From assembly GCF_000209165.1 (NCBI RefSeq), contig NC_009068.1, positions 1,116,001-1,180,000 of the forward strand: a DNA stretch of 64,000 nt. Reading direction: 5' to 3'. Positions 48,982-61,085 of the stretch are shown piece by piece (the stretch's first letter is position 1; each line of letters opens with the position of its first letter). The notes beneath the pieces were generated by a model, which saw only the letters and a list, made by a program, of their open reading frames with translations, was not told the origin of the DNA and ran no database searches. The stretch comes from Scheffersomyces stipitis CBS 6054. Its lineage: Eukaryota; Ascomycota; Pichiomycetes; Serinales; Debaryomycetaceae. The translations under genes and the position numbers were made by a program.

Positions 48982-49053
48982 TGCCGGTCCCAGGAATCGA
49001 ACTTGGGTTTCTTCGGCCACAACGAAGTGTACTAACCACTATACTAGACCGGC
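48982..49053 (-). tRNA. tRNA-His (anticodon GUG)
   Basis: 72 nt with no intron. On the minus strand it starts GCCGGTCTAGTATAGTGG and ends GGGACCGGCA; the acceptor stem GCCGGTC/GACCGGC is perfect. The anticodon loop is TTGTGGC and the T loop GTTCGATTC. The A-run at 48971-48977 on the plus strand (T-run downstream of the gene) is the Pol III terminator. Confidence 0.97.
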
Positions 49054-49220
49054 TAATTGGTTGAAGACAAAAATGGTCAAAAGAAATCTGAGCTGTAAAA
49101 ATCACGCCATAAATGTCACGTGCAGAGGAAAATCGACTTTTGGCCGACTTTGGGCCGATAATTCTATTGGTATTTGATCATATCAATCAGGGTTTTTATC
49201 TTTGACTTTCCTCCAAGGAT

Positions 49221-49745
49221 GTGGTATGGTTTAGAGGATCATTTAATATCGAAGCAAGCTACTCTTTTTACGACAAATGCCATCTCGTAAAAAAAAGTTC
49301 GAACATCCGTACTGCAGTACATTATGTGCTGGCGAGAGACTACAGTCTCTCACAAGAGGAAGTGTTCAATTCTGAACTTTCGGGAATTGAAAAGAATCTG
49401 AAGCTTTTAAAGATGAGGCTCTATCTGAGCTTCAAGTTCAATGACAGGGATGAATGCATTGCTTTTTGAATGGATCACCGTTCAACTCCTTGGCGAATCA
49501 TAAATCATCTCTTCTTGCCTCTTTATAACCTTTTCATCTGGAAAGAAGATCTTAGACAAGTTTTCTATTGTCTTACTTGCGTAGCCATCTGGCTGTTTTT
49601 CTTTCCAGAATCGATTTTTGAACAAAACCAATTCCTCAGATTTTCACCAGATTTTCACCAGCTTAACCCAGTGCCGTCCACTGCATTAAATTCCACGAAT
49701 TTTTGCGATAATGACCTGACTGAGGAGCCATTTCCTTTTCCATAG
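49221..49745 (+). pseudogene. Possible decayed frame next to tRNA-His
   Basis: One reading frame of 175 codons is interrupted by a single TGA at 49467-49469 and has no ATG at its start; an ATG follows the TGA directly at 49470. The second half has a hydrophobic patch (FYCLTCVAIWLFFF). I recognise no family. It may be a chance frame. Confidence 0.2.
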
Positions 49746-51580
49746 TCATCTTCTAAGCCCTCTGCGACTATATATTGTCGGGATCCAAAAATAACATTGG
49801 AGCTAAAGTTTAACATCTGAAATTCGGCTCGTCCGAGTTTGTCTTAAGCTTTTTAGCAACTGTCTCTAAAAATTATTGAGGCACGTGAGAATAGAAGCAA
49901 AAAGTCCCAACAAAAGCCTAGCTACACTAAACCGGCAAATCTTGGAAGCGATCGAATTTTAAATGCCTTTTTTAAAATCTTTACATTGTAGTATCTTCGG
50001 CGTTTCCAGAGCAAAACTAAATTGTTGCACTTGTCTTTCAGGCTGAGACTCGAGCGCAATTGAGGTAGCAGCTCGTTAGTCCCGGGCTAGTGGTAGCTAA
50101 GGCTGCACTTCTCGACATGGTACATGATGCATATGACACTCACAGGAGCGGTTAATCTCCATACAGGATACACCATTTGCAAACGCCCGGCTCTAGTCTC
50201 CTTAATGGGGGTATCCAACCAAACAGCAGTAGCTCCCGGTCGTGGTTTAAGGTCTAGAGCAAGAAAAAAGCTTGATCTGCAATCTGTGTCTGCCTTTACG
50301 TCGGCATGAGAGCAGAACAGAGTGCTCCGTGCGTTCACGATCTATGAAAGCTTATCCCAATCCTGCTGCTTTCCTTGCGAGTGGCTGGAATGCAATGCCA
50401 GAGGAGATCCATCTCACTTTCACGTAGACATGGGCCTTTAGCAGATTCGAATAAATACGACTGAATGACTATTCTAGAAGCTGCCCTTGGCTCATTCGAA
50501 TTTCACAATATAATAATGCTTAATTCCAGTTTGACATTAAGAGTTCAAAATGAAATGCTGTGAAGAGAGATGATGTCATACCCATCGGTGTTTAGAACAT
50601 GAATCAAGGTTTGGGCTACAGGGAGGGGTTCCAACTAAATCATGGATTTAGGGATCTTGGGACATTACCCAGATGTTTCCGGCTGTTCAGGATGACTTCG
50701 CACTTGCTCACTGGTATTCGCGATTTGATCAGCATTGAACCATCTTCAGATTCCGGGCGCTCCCGATTGAATATACGACAACAATAAAGGATCCTTCCGC
50801 TAACTTCCCAGGCTCAGATACGACTTCTTTCGCAAGATTACGAACCCTAAATATGAACATTTTTTCGTAGACACTGGCATTGGCAAAAGGCTGTCGTCCT
50901 GATCTAGGCATTCTTCCAACAATATCGCAGATATTTTTTACCATTGGCCATGTATCCCTGCACATGGCCATGCAAGTTACATGCAGACATAGGCAAAAAA
51001 TACATAACGAGCCTCTACCCGGAGCTCGTCTCCGAGACATGCATCTGAATCGTGCGCGATGTTACAATAGTTTTAGTGCCAATGTCACAGGTCCGGCCTT
51101 TAAAGCCATTCAGATATGCTATCAGCTAAAGCGAATCAGACCACTAACGAAAGCTTGGCGACGCTTGCATGAAACAGTCCAGTTTGTCATTCACCCAACA
51201 AACTCGGGCGAGAAGGTCGTCTCCAGGGAGAGACTGCTTGTTGCTCCCTACGCAATGGCGGGGGCCTTCTTTTTCTCCCAGTAGAAAGCAAATTTGAGTT
51301 TGCGCCAAACCTTGCAACGCACTCAGCAACGCACTGAGCAACGGCTTTGACTAGGTTTATCAAATAATACCATAGACAGAAAATTCGAAGAAAAAATACC
51401 CATGCAGGGCCGCACAGCTTTTTTTAGCAATAGCTCGTCTTGACGTCTCTGAAGGCTAACAATCTGCTATTGTTCCAACAGTCGCTTTACCCAGCGTATT
51501 GCCGGCCGCTATTTCCACATGTCATTGAAACTCAGAAGCAGAACCCGGAAAAGAGTTAAACCTATCGCTTCCACGGCTCT

Positions 51581-51610
51581 GGTTGGTGGGGGAGCAAGTG
51601 GGGGAGGGGG
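51581..51610 (+). other. G-rich tract with G-quadruplex potential
   Basis: GGTTGG followed by three runs of five G separated by seven bases and one base. A two-tetrad quadruplex is possible on the plus strand. It sits 3.5 kb upstream of the GATA factor. Confidence 0.5.
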
Positions 51611-52881
51611 ACTAGATCTTACCTATTCCTGGGTCGATGACCCAGCTGGCATTGCTAAGCGCAACTATTTTCCATTGCATTGATCCTTTCCTAGTTTTAC
51701 TTGTTCTTGTGCATGGTGCGTCACAGCACCGTTCTGGAAAAGCAAGCAGACGAGCTGCATTATTTTATCGAGGCGCCGTAGGACATAGTCCATTTCTATA
51801 GTGCTGTTTCATATGCTCACAATTTGTTTTACAATCCATGTAAAGTAATGCTGCTCAATTGTAGTTGCAAACTGTGTCTGGTAGCACAGCCATGAATCTA
51901 AAATCCATTATGCTCTGTTAGACAAGTAACAACGTTACACCGAAACTAAAATCTCCCCTACAACTTGTTCTGCGGCAGCTTTCTTCTGTTCCAATCCCCG
52001 GGGAATGTATGCGTGTCAGAGAAGACTCAGGAGGAGCCGTAGATTTCTGAAACACACCAATATACGATCCGTCGAACGCCTCCGGTCTGATGCTGGAGGG
52101 TCCCTCTTATCATGCCAGTAATAATTTCACAAGATCAACACGGCCACCTCGCGCTTTAGTGCAATGAAGGGTTGCGGAACCCTAATCGTAAGGGAATGCC
52201 TCATGTAAGTGACTACAGGATTTATTGCAAAAAAAAATGTCAGAAATGTTGACGAAGGGGTATCACAAAATGGGGGCATCTTCAATGCATGGAAACCAAG
52301 CAGAGAAACCGACCAGACAAAAAATGTCAGAAAAACTTTATGTCCGCATATTCAGATATAATATAATTTTCAGACATATCCGATCAATGCCGCATATAGT
52401 AATTCATTGTGTCTACCGCTGGCGTCTTAGCTATACACAAAAGCAGTTGCGAGAATTGTCATTTGCCTGATGGAACGTTTCACTCAAGCTTGAGACCACC
52501 GTATATGCTAGCGAATGTCATACCTTGGCTCCCCACGCCCGTAATACGTGGTGGTGACAAGGATACAATAGCTGCCAGTTGAGACAGCACCCAACATATG
52601 GGCCAATCCATAGCTGTCAGACTAAAACTAGTATTTTAGGGTGAAATTATGATTTAAATCGTTTCAGGTGGAAGCAAGATATTCATATGCTCTGCCGCGA
52701 GGAGCAGGGAAAGCAAGTTTCCTCCCGTTGCATCCAGAAATGAAGTGATCTTTTGTAAATGTCACTACATCTTCACTTGGAGCTGCAACTGTCCGCTTGG
52801 TGGTACATCTCATCTGATCTCACGCCCTATGAGATGGTCCTTCTGGCTGCTGTATTGCCCACTGTCTTGCTCTTCTCAAAA

Positions 52882-52936
52882 CCTACGGCCGTAGGCAGAT
52901 TTTTTATGCAGACGCGCAACTTGTGCAGACGCGCAA
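52882..52936. repeat. 14-bp palindrome followed by a duplicated 13-mer
   Basis: CCTACGGCCGTAGG (52882-52895) is a perfect palindrome. TGCAGACGCGCAA occurs at 52907-52919 and 52924-52936, 17 bp apart. Such features look like dyad and direct-repeat factor sites. Confidence 0.7.
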
Positions 52937-55142
52937 TTGCTCCCCCATAATATCAAACCGCAATTTGCACTTATTGGCAACTGAGGCTACAATAATCGCT
53001 TAGGCAAATGATTTTGTGATGATCACAACTAGCCTGTCGTTCCAGGTAGCAAAATTCAGTACTGGAATACAAACGTAGTAAAAAAATACGAATAAACAAT
53101 TGATTTAAAACTCTAATATTGTGAAATCTGTAGATCTTCAGCAGAGATCCGTCTAAGCAACTTTCACAGTCATTTGACCGATCAATCGGATGTTTTTTTT
53201 GCCAACGCAATCTAAAACTTTTAACAAAAACGACATTAAGGAGTCCCCCACTTTCAAAGGCGCGGTAGGAAGCGTCTGAATTTCATTTCAACAACTCTTT
53301 CTTCAATGTCAATCTTTTCATTATTGCCTGAGTGGTAATTTCAACAGAGTTGCCGTGAACGTGAACTTGTCCCTCCTACAGCTGGCAACAGGAGTTTTCT
53401 ATTGTTATACCATCAAGCAGATCCGACAGCAAAATCATCTCAGTTCCACGAACACCGGAGATTACAGATAAAAGTCCTGTAATTTTTAGTTCGTTTCTGC
53501 ACAGTTTCTGGTGGTAGAGTACGCCTACAATGAAAGACATATACAGGGCGGCTGAAGAGAAATTGTGGCTAGAGTCTAGGTTAGGAAATCAAGAGCATAG
53601 AGCGGAAGCCAAGAAATATCTGAGAAAGAAACAAACCTTATTTGACTTGTTTTAGCGAGTATTCAAAATTAAAATCCGCTTTTTGTATTTCTCAAAGAAT
53701 AAAAATTGTATGGTGTACAGTTTTCCATAAGCCTGCTAAGTGGGCAGATACTGTTAATAATGGAGGTGACATTGGCGAGTTTCAACCTGGGGCAACGTTT
53801 CTCATGGAATCTAGCCTTGCGATTGCAACTGAAAACAAAAGCGATCAATGGAACGGAAAATCTCGCTTCAGCCCTACGTGAAAAAACGAGGACCTAGAAC
53901 ATGCTGCATGGTATAGACAAGATTATGTGAAAAGAAAGCCGTCCAAAACTGGAAGTCCTTGTTTCGAGTCGCTAATCTGAAACAAGGTTGGCAGTATGGC
54001 GGATGCCGGCGATATCCGAAAATCATGACCCATGACAATTCTCTGAAAATTGACAATACTTGGACAATACCTTAGCTCATGGCGGGAAGGTACTGAATGT
54101 ATTGTTCGGGGACCTTTTCAACAAAGGTTTGTCCCTTGCTTGTACAATGTGCAACTGTAACATACGGGCCAACTCCTCAGGAGATTTCCAGGGAGTATTC
54201 ACCATTGTGCTACCCAAGACCATTCAAGAAAGTTGTGCCCAAGGAGACTACAAAAAGTAGACGTAACTCTAATTGGAAATAATGGAAATAGTTCTCGGGT
54301 TGCCGATTTCCTGTCTTTTGACCAACATTAAACGGCCATGCCTAAAAATATTGCACCAAAGGTGTTTAGACTCGGTCAAGTTCACTTAGAATATTTTTGT
54401 CCAATAATACACGACTGGAAGAGGACTGGCGATGAAATTCTAACTGGCGGTGATCGATAAATCTATGAGACTGTCACGTATACTTCCCCAAACATTGCTG
54501 GTGAATAACCGAGAAACCTTGCAGATATGCCTGTGTACAAAGCGAATTAAAGTTGAATTTATTGCCATATAAACGATTATATGAAGGCATGCATATGTAT
54601 TGTTAGACTATTTGCGTTTCTTACATGTAGCTTAAAAAATATTACAGTTGTTTCCTAGGGGTCCAAGAGTTTGCTTGAGGTGATTTTGAACGCTGTCGGA
54701 AGAATGATTCTAATTTTGGCTGCAGTTTCAATTTTTGTCTGTTAATTATTCTATTTTAAGATATTTTTTTACTGAATATTTCTGAAGAATATTATTTTAT
54801 GCACATATTGCCAATCGTGCATACCTGCCGAACTTGCATATTCACACCCATAATCAAGAATATGAATAGATTTTGAAACTAAGCTTAAAGTAGTAAGGGA
54901 AAGCCTTTTGTCGCTTGTTAAGGAATATATATAAAGTTGCAAATGTCCCACCAGATTGACATATCTATAATCTGCTAATTTGTATCTTCCGGACCAGACT
55001 TTATCTTTTTGGTGTTCATTTCAAGAAAAACATTTATTGTTTCAACATATTGATTCTACAATAGTAACTTGACTATTCAACTTCATTCCTTTACACTTAT
55101 ATCTATTCACACGACACACTTCTATCCTTACAAACTCATATA

Positions 55143-56141
55143 ATGTCATCAACAACTCCCACATCGATTAGGTTGCCTTCGATAAGCGAATTAACCTCCC
55201 GCTCGTCTCCAATCAGCGAAGCTCCCTCGCAGTTGTCTCCAAGATTAAGAGCTGATTCTAGAGTACTTCCCAACCTAGGTGGATCTACTGGAAGCACATA
55301 TTGGCATCCTTTGAAGGCGACTACTCCTTCCAATTACGTATTGGGGAACACTGGAACCACAAACCCGAACAGCTTGCTGAAGTTGCCATCTCCAACATTG
55401 CCATACTTCGATAACAAGCAAGGTCCAAGTCCGCTTGCAGCTGCTCCACATCACCAATTACCTACGCCGCCTCTGCACCAAGCATCAGCTCCATCGTCCA
55501 CATCTAGTCCTACTTCTCACTACCAATACTATTTATACCACCAATTGCCCGTCATGCATCCTGGCGCATCGCCAGCCCCAGTGCAAGTGGCTCAACTGGT
55601 TACATATGCTACCACCGCCCCTGGTGGATCCTTCTACCCACAACCAGTGTACTACCACCAAGCACCAAATTCATCTGTGCCAATGCCAATGGGCCACACA
55701 CAATATGCCATTCCAGAAGTGATAAACAAACCTACGAACAAATGCCATAGATGCGGCACTACCGAAACTCCTGAATGGCGTAGGGGCCCCAAGGGTGTCA
55801 GAACTCTCTGTAATGCATGTGGATTGTTCCACGCTAAGCTTGTAAAGAGAAAGGGAGCAGCTTTAGCAGCCGAGGAGGTGCTAAACAATAAAGTATGTAA
55901 GGGCAAGAACGGAAGAAGGATTAGCATCAAGAAGCATTTGTTGAACGAGAGCATGAAGAACTCCGCTGGGCCCTCGTTGACGAAGCCCGACGGATTCCAG
56001 CATCAAAGTCTTCGTCAGCTTCCTACGGCCACTGCCTTGCCGTTGCCTACACCAATATCTAGTCACTTACAGGGGTCGGCTGCACACTGTAGCCACCCCA
56101 ATAACTACCCTACACATGCATTGCATTTAATTCGTCACTAG
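55143..56141 (+). CDS. BRG1: GATA-type transcription factor, Brg1/Gat2-like
   Basis: 332 residues from an ATG. A single GATA zinc finger lies at residues 201-227, with C201-x2-C204 and C224-x2-C227 separated by 18 residues ([29 protein letters not shown]), followed by the basic tail [11 protein letters not shown]. The stretch after it ([25 protein letters not shown]) matches what I know of Candida albicans Brg1, the biofilm and filamentation regulator. The N-terminal 195 residues are Pro/Ser/Thr/Gln-rich and disordered. The gene has 6 kb of upstream and 3 kb of downstream non-coding DNA, unusual here but typical of this regulator class. Some CTG codons occur (for example in SLLKLP), read as serine in this clade. 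What it controls in this species is not known. Confidence 0.75.
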   Translation: MSSTTPTSIRLPSISELTSRSSPISEAPSQLSPRLRADSRVLPNLGGSTGSTYWHPLKATTPSNYVLGNTGTTNPNSLLKLPSPTLPYFDNKQGPSPLAAAPHHQLPTPPLHQASAPSSTSSPTSHYQYYLYHQLPVMHPGASPAPVQVAQLVTYATTAPGGSFYPQPVYYHQAPNSSVPMPMGHTQYAIPEVINKPTNKCHRCGTTETPEWRRGPKGVRTLCNACGLFHAKLVKRKGAALAAEEVLNNKVCKGKNGRRISIKKHLLNESMKNSAGPSLTKPDGFQHQSLRQLPTATALPLPTPISSHLQGSAAHCSHPNNYPTHALHLIRH

Positions 56142-59100
56142 CGTCGTCAGTTTAATATAATTTCAATTTAATACATACCTACCTGAGGAAGTAATGTAGA
56201 CGAGATGGAAAATATCCGAAATAGAATGAAACTTACGAAGGCTGTTTCATCCAAGAATTGGAAGAGAATTCGTACCCCCTACATAAGATTTGGCTTACAT
56301 CTGAGATTACTGTTAAGCGACATGTTGCAAGCCAGATGCAACTCAAGAAAAAAGATCGAGCATTTTTAAGTCCACCAAAAATCGTACAATCTGAAAAACA
56401 GGAACACAAACTCTTAGTCCTGCGAGTAGTTATCGTCCGGTGCTTCATTAGCTTAGAAGTCACGTCGCTGCCATCTGGAGCTACGTCATATGCTCCCTGC
56501 TTCCTTATGAGAGTTCCACAATATTTTGCTAGGTCGTCTGCGAATTGCGCCGTACAATTTTCTGGCCACCGTCGGATATATAATTCTCAATTAAAACCGA
56601 CGTCCCAGGCTTGGAGCCGATTCTGAGAGACGGTTCATTATTTTTCTAGAACCAGAATTTGGACGGGCGAAGCAATACGAGTGGGGTGGGGGGAGATATC
56701 CATGGCTAAAAAATGAAATTCACATCTTTTCCGGTGCAGGCGGTTGTTACGCAGTCGTTGCAGATCAGATGTAAAAGAAGGCTTCTATTTTCGCTGTGGG
56801 TTTCAGGCTTTTGTCGGAAAATGGCATAATGTAAAAAACAATGGGCGGGAGCCAGCAGGTAATGGGAATCGACCTTGCAGAAAAACAGATGATTTTTGTA
56901 ATTCTAGAAATAAAAAAATGTAGCCGCCGCAACCCTGCCTATCAACCAGGCCATAGTTAAGGAGCTACTTGGCAAGTATTTGGATCCGGAAACGCGCTGC
57001 CATTGTAATAATTGCGCCAGACACTTGTAAGGGGCAGACAAGGCTTCTTTACTGGAGACTGCAATATACGAAATGTCCGCAGCAAGCGGTGTGGAAACTT
57101 AGCAGGGGCCCAAATATTTGCTTGTGGGCCTTCTCAACATTTCTCGCTGCCCCTCCTTTCGGATAAAGTCTGCGCAAAAACCGCACCTGCAATGCCAGAA
57201 GCCATGGCCCAGCGCTTAGATACGTTGTACCACGATCCCTGGGACGCTGGATAATACATCATGGAAGACCGAGGTACGCTCTGGCTCGCGGACTTCCATG
57301 CGGCGGTACACCAGTGTGCTCCAGAGACAATGACGGGCACAACAATTCTTCACTGTTCTCCTCTTCCTTGTTCCCCGGCCCCAACTGCTATAGTCATCAC
57401 ACAATCAGAAAAAGATATGTGGGCGAATTTTCGCAGCTGACGTACATGCCATACATGAAAGCTTATTGCACATCTCTGCATCTAAGCGAATCTCTTGGGA
57501 AAAACTCTCCCTTCGGGCTCGAGTGAACTGGCCAGCATTCTCCCGGGAGAGTCGTACTCAGATGAAATCGTCTTCTACACTCTTGTGCATCAGTCAGACT
57601 TTTGGCGGAACATTCGTTTTTTGAAGAGAGCTTCCGCTCTAGGTTTGACTTTGCAGGACCGTGCATACAGATGCTTACAAAGTTTAGAGGATCAGGATCG
57701 CATCTTACTAAATCCGATTCATTCTTGGCTCATCCAAAGTCATCATTTCGCGAACGAACGCTGTCTGAATCTGTGTTTCACATTGTCGTGGTAACTATAG
57801 ACGAGAATTAATTAGGTTAAGGTTAGAGTTAAGATTTTACCCTAGCCTATGTTGATTGTCAACGGTATGTCCCAAGTTGCGGCGAGTAATCTACATGTAA
57901 TTAGGAAATGATGTCAGGACTACCCGGTTTTCTCTTGGGCAGGCAGAATTGATGAGACTCCGCTCGTCTGTTTCTGCCCTTCACACCCTGGAGGCTGAAT
58001 GAAGGTGAAGCAGTCGCTGGCCAACAACCATCGCTGAGCAAGTTGTCTGTTTCGTCCGCGTAAGTTGATTATGGGACGAGACATCTCTGCTTCCCTGCGC
58101 ATCTGCGCAAGCCTCCGTCTCGAACATTACAATATTATTATTTTATAGCCTATTATATTATTTGGCCCGACAATGTCTGCTTTTACACCAAAGTCGAATA
58201 ATGGAAAAATAGAATGAAGCGGGCCATAATGGAAAAGTGAACAAGGAACCATAAATCGAAAGGTACCCCAGCTTCTGTTTCTAGAGGTGGTGACTGACAC
58301 AGGAGCGCACAAGCTCCATGTGCAAATATGTACGTATGCACATTCATTTCACATTCTCTTTCCCTTTTTGTATAGCAGGACATTAATCTCGATCTTCTTT
58401 TGATCTATCTCAGATGTAGACTAGGGAAAAATGGCACAAGGGGAGATCAATTTATTTTCTACAGATGTAGCCGGTTATTCTATTTACCGGGCAACATTCA
58501 CCATATTCACAGTAGAAAAAAAGTTCGGGAGAAAAAGTCAAATGCCATACAGCACAATGTTAATAATAATCAGCTGTACAATAAAATAACAAAAATAATA
58601 AAAAGAATAATTATCATAGCACCAAAACTCATCACCTAGAACTATAGGCGGCTAAGATGGACATTTTCAGTAAGGAGTATTCTCTAAAGTCGCCCTGATT
58701 GGGGTCCAGATGTAGCAGCATTCGGAAATGACAGTACTTACATAAACATTTTTTTTCGACAAGCCCTAGTGGGCGTATACTTGCTTTGTTCCTAGGTGCC
58801 TTATTAGATATATCTAGCAACGAACAAATTGGGCTAAAAATGTCTGGAAATCAACTCTTGGCAGTACGCTTCTTATTTTTAAGCATCCTTTGACGAATGA
58901 CATTTTGTCAACTATAATTATCGACACAAGTGATCTTGAAAATATTTCCTTCTGGTGTTCGACCACTCTAACCTTAAACCTTAAACTAAGCTTTTCGTCG
59001 ACACACAAGACCAATGCTTGAAAGACATACCGCAGTTCACTTCTGATCTTCTTTCTGATGTAAAAGGTGGTTGTTAACAAAACCGGACTTCTGCATTTTT

Positions 59101-59296
59101 CTTTTTTTGGTATCTCTCCCAATGAAATTGACGAAATTACTCGTTTCAATTTTCGTTGCATGGAAATGGTCGTAATTACGTCATTCCATCTCTTTACTCT
59201 CCCGTAATGTGGAAGTTCTCCACCGTAGGGCCAGATCTTTTTGGGTAAGATAAGATCTTGTTCCCCTTGGAATCCTTGGTGAGTCCGTACATGTTT
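56142..59296. other. 3 kb region downstream of the GATA factor
   Basis: Long spacer with no recognised gene. It holds a G-rich run (GGGG T GGGGGG at 56682-56693) and many short frames on both strands, mostly with non-ATG starts. A 115-codon ATG frame at 58814-59161 is listed with low confidence. The stretch 56.8-58.1 kb is less AT-rich than typical spacers, like 50-52 kb. I see no retroelement signature. Confidence 0.35.
58814..59161 (-). CDS. Hypothetical small protein, weak
   Basis: 115 codons from an ATG. The translation is basic with alternating hydrophobic residues (RSELRYVFQALVLCVDEKLSLRFKVRVV). I do not recognise it. It has no intron signals and no supporting neighbour. It is longer than most chance frames here, so I keep it, but a chance frame remains more likely. 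Confidence 0.2.
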   Translation of the reverse strand: MQRKLKRVISSISLGEIPKKEKCRSPVLLTTTFYIRKKIRSELRYVFQALVLCVDEKLSLRFKVRVVEHQKEIFSRSLVSIIIVDKMSFVKGCLKIRSVLPRVDFQTFLAQFVRC

Positions 59297-60469
59297 CTAG
59301 AGAATCTTTTGAGATTTCAAGACTGCTTCGACAGACGCATAGACATCGTCAAATACTCCCACAGTAGGCTGGGCGATGATCGTGCTTAAATCCTCATTGT
59401 CGTAGACACCTGTTCTGACGAGAATGGACTCCCACCCATTGTCGTTAGCACCCTTAATGTCAGAGGCCGGATTGTCACCCACCATGAAAATGCTCTTAAA
59501 CGGCGAATTCTTGGGTTCACTACCTAAGTTAGGCAAGAATTGCGATTGTGAGCTTGTATCGTTTGCCAAAAGCTTGTTGCGCCAGTCAATAAGCACATGG
59601 TGGGCGAAGTCGTACTGAATCTTGAACGGCTTGCCCATAATTATAGAGTGCAAATGTTGGCTGTCTTTCAATTGGTTAACTTCACGATACAAGTTCTCTA
59701 CGATTATTCTAAATGCACCTTGACCAAAACGTGGCAACGCATAGTCATTGGCCCAGAGGAAGTCATTGTTACTGAATATGATGGGGATAGACGGGTCTTC
59801 ACGATGTTTCAACTTCGTGATAGAGCGCTTCGTTCCTATAACTCCGTGATCTGAATTGAGCAAATCTGAAACAATCTGAATATCAGTTGTCATGTCTCTG
59901 GGGTCATTAAACACCAAGATGGCCTCAATGGGTTTCTTTAAATCGACTTCCCGGGAGTAACGGTCAAAGTCTTCGACTGTGTATCTGTGATGAGGCGATA
60001 CGGCCGGATTGGCTCTAACAATGTCTATAGGCATTATTACATCGTGGAATCCATAACCAATGGCACAGTGCCTAGCCTTATCTCCGGGACCACCAACTAC
60101 CAAGACCCGGTCGTAAGCATGTTTATGGGCCAATGCCTTCATTGGGGTATGGCTCTGAACAATCTGCAAAGGAGAAATGGGAACTTGCACGGTTTCAGAT
60201 ATGAACTGCACTCTTTCCTTCTCCAGAACTCCGCCGCCATTTGTCAACAAGATGAATGGAACCTTGTGTTCGTTCAAAAGCTCAAGTGTGGGTCCAGCCC
60301 CGGGAATTGCCTTTTCTCCCCGGATGAGCACACCGTCAATGTCAAATACAAATGCCAAATTGCTGTTTCCAGTAGTATATTTTCTCATTCTGGACATGAA
60401 CATCGCATTGGCAGATGCCCATCTGGTGCCGGAACTTGTCCAAAGCGCAAGTCGTCTAGCCCCCAACAT
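59297..60469 (-). CDS. CECR5-like HAD-superfamily hydrolase, mitochondrial (YKR070W-like)
   Basis: 390 residues from an ATG. HAD phosphatases use an aspartate nucleophile: D43 and D45 in FVFDIDGVLIRG, motif II LLTNGG near residues 75-80, and motif IV MVGDNPASDIKGAN near 340. The regions GAGPTLELLNEHKVPFILL, SPLQIVQSHTP, NNDFLWANDYALPRFGQGAFR and YDFAHHVLIDW align with S. cerevisiae YKR070W and human HDHD5/CECR5. The first 35 residues are basic, with a TSSGTRWASANAMFMSRMRK stretch fitting a mitochondrial presequence. The substrate is unknown in all species. Confidence 0.88.
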   Translation of the reverse strand: MLGARRLALWTSSGTRWASANAMFMSRMRKYTTGNSNLAFVFDIDGVLIRGEKAIPGAGPTLELLNEHKVPFILLTNGGGVLEKERVQFISETVQVPISPLQIVQSHTPMKALAHKHAYDRVLVVGGPGDKARHCAIGYGFHDVIMPIDIVRANPAVSPHHRYTVEDFDRYSREVDLKKPIEAILVFNDPRDMTTDIQIVSDLLNSDHGVIGTKRSITKLKHREDPSIPIIFSNNDFLWANDYALPRFGQGAFRIIVENLYREVNQLKDSQHLHSIIMGKPFKIQYDFAHHVLIDWRNKLLANDTSSQSQFLPNLGSEPKNSPFKSIFMVGDNPASDIKGANDNGWESILVRTGVYDNEDLSTIIAQPTVGVFDDVYASVEAVLKSQKIL

Positions 60470-61085
60470 CTATAGGGTAATTCTATATGTGTCTATTAGT
60501 TTGTAAGCGCAAAATGCTTCAATTGCTAAATCTATATCTATTTCTACAGAGTAACTGGTAAATAAAGTAGTTGAAATTCTGAATCGATCCGGTTATCGCA
60601 CGGGGTATATCGGACACAAAAATGAAGTGCGACACCTTTCCGCACATCCGTGCCGCAGTACAACCGCTTTTGCAGATGAGCTGATAAGGATTTGTGCAAC
60701 TAGAAGCAACCAATTGCCAATTGGAAGTATATGGATGCCAATGGCCCCTTGCACTCGTCATTGCAAGATCGCACCACAATGCAGCAGATAGATACTTGAA
60801 CAGGGAATTTTTCAAACAGATTGTGGAGCTGCTTGCGTCGTGGCAACAGCGAATTGAATCCTTACTTCAATTTCGCCTTAAGGGGCTGCTGCCCCTTAAT
60901 CATGAATAATATTTAGGTACAGACGGAGATCTTGCATTTTCTTGCCTTATGGGGCTGCCCTTTAAGTGCCAGTTACGGTTAACCGGGAACAGTTCAGATC
61001 TTGTATTATTTCGCCTTCAGGGGCAACGAGGAGTTGCCTTGAATGCTCCAATTTCTAGGCAAAACTATGAAGCTTATGTTTTGCC
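60470..61085. other. 0.6 kb spacer between the CECR5-like gene and BTN1
   Basis: Downstream of BTN1 and upstream of the CECR5-like gene (both minus). It is dominated in its second half by four hairpin units at a 70-bp period (separate entry). No supported gene. Confidence 0.4.

Larger units (their letters stand above)
49054..55142. promoter_or_regulatory. 6 kb gene-free upstream region of the GATA factor
   Basis: No ATG frame here shows resemblance to a known family; the longer frames (50124-50309, 50880-51284, 52225-52470, 53642-53881) are short, and several begin at TTG/GTG. The part 50.0-52.2 kb is less AT-rich than other spacers. Contents noted separately: an interrupted frame at 49221-49745, an inverted repeat at 50946-50969, a G-rich tract at 51581-51610 and a palindrome with repeats at 52882-52936. 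The last 400 bp before 55143 are AT-rich as in a promoter or leader. Size and position match the long regulatory regions of morphogenesis regulators in this clade. Confidence 0.5.

Noticed and set aside
50880..51284. 134-codon frame in the long intergenic region
   Set aside because: Begins at TTG, has no known relative, and its first ATG is far inside. Insufficient to call a gene.
57815..57855. Telomere-like GGTTAAGGTTAG sequence
   Set aside because: Too short and not repeated; telomeres in this clade use longer units. Located far from any chromosome end signature.
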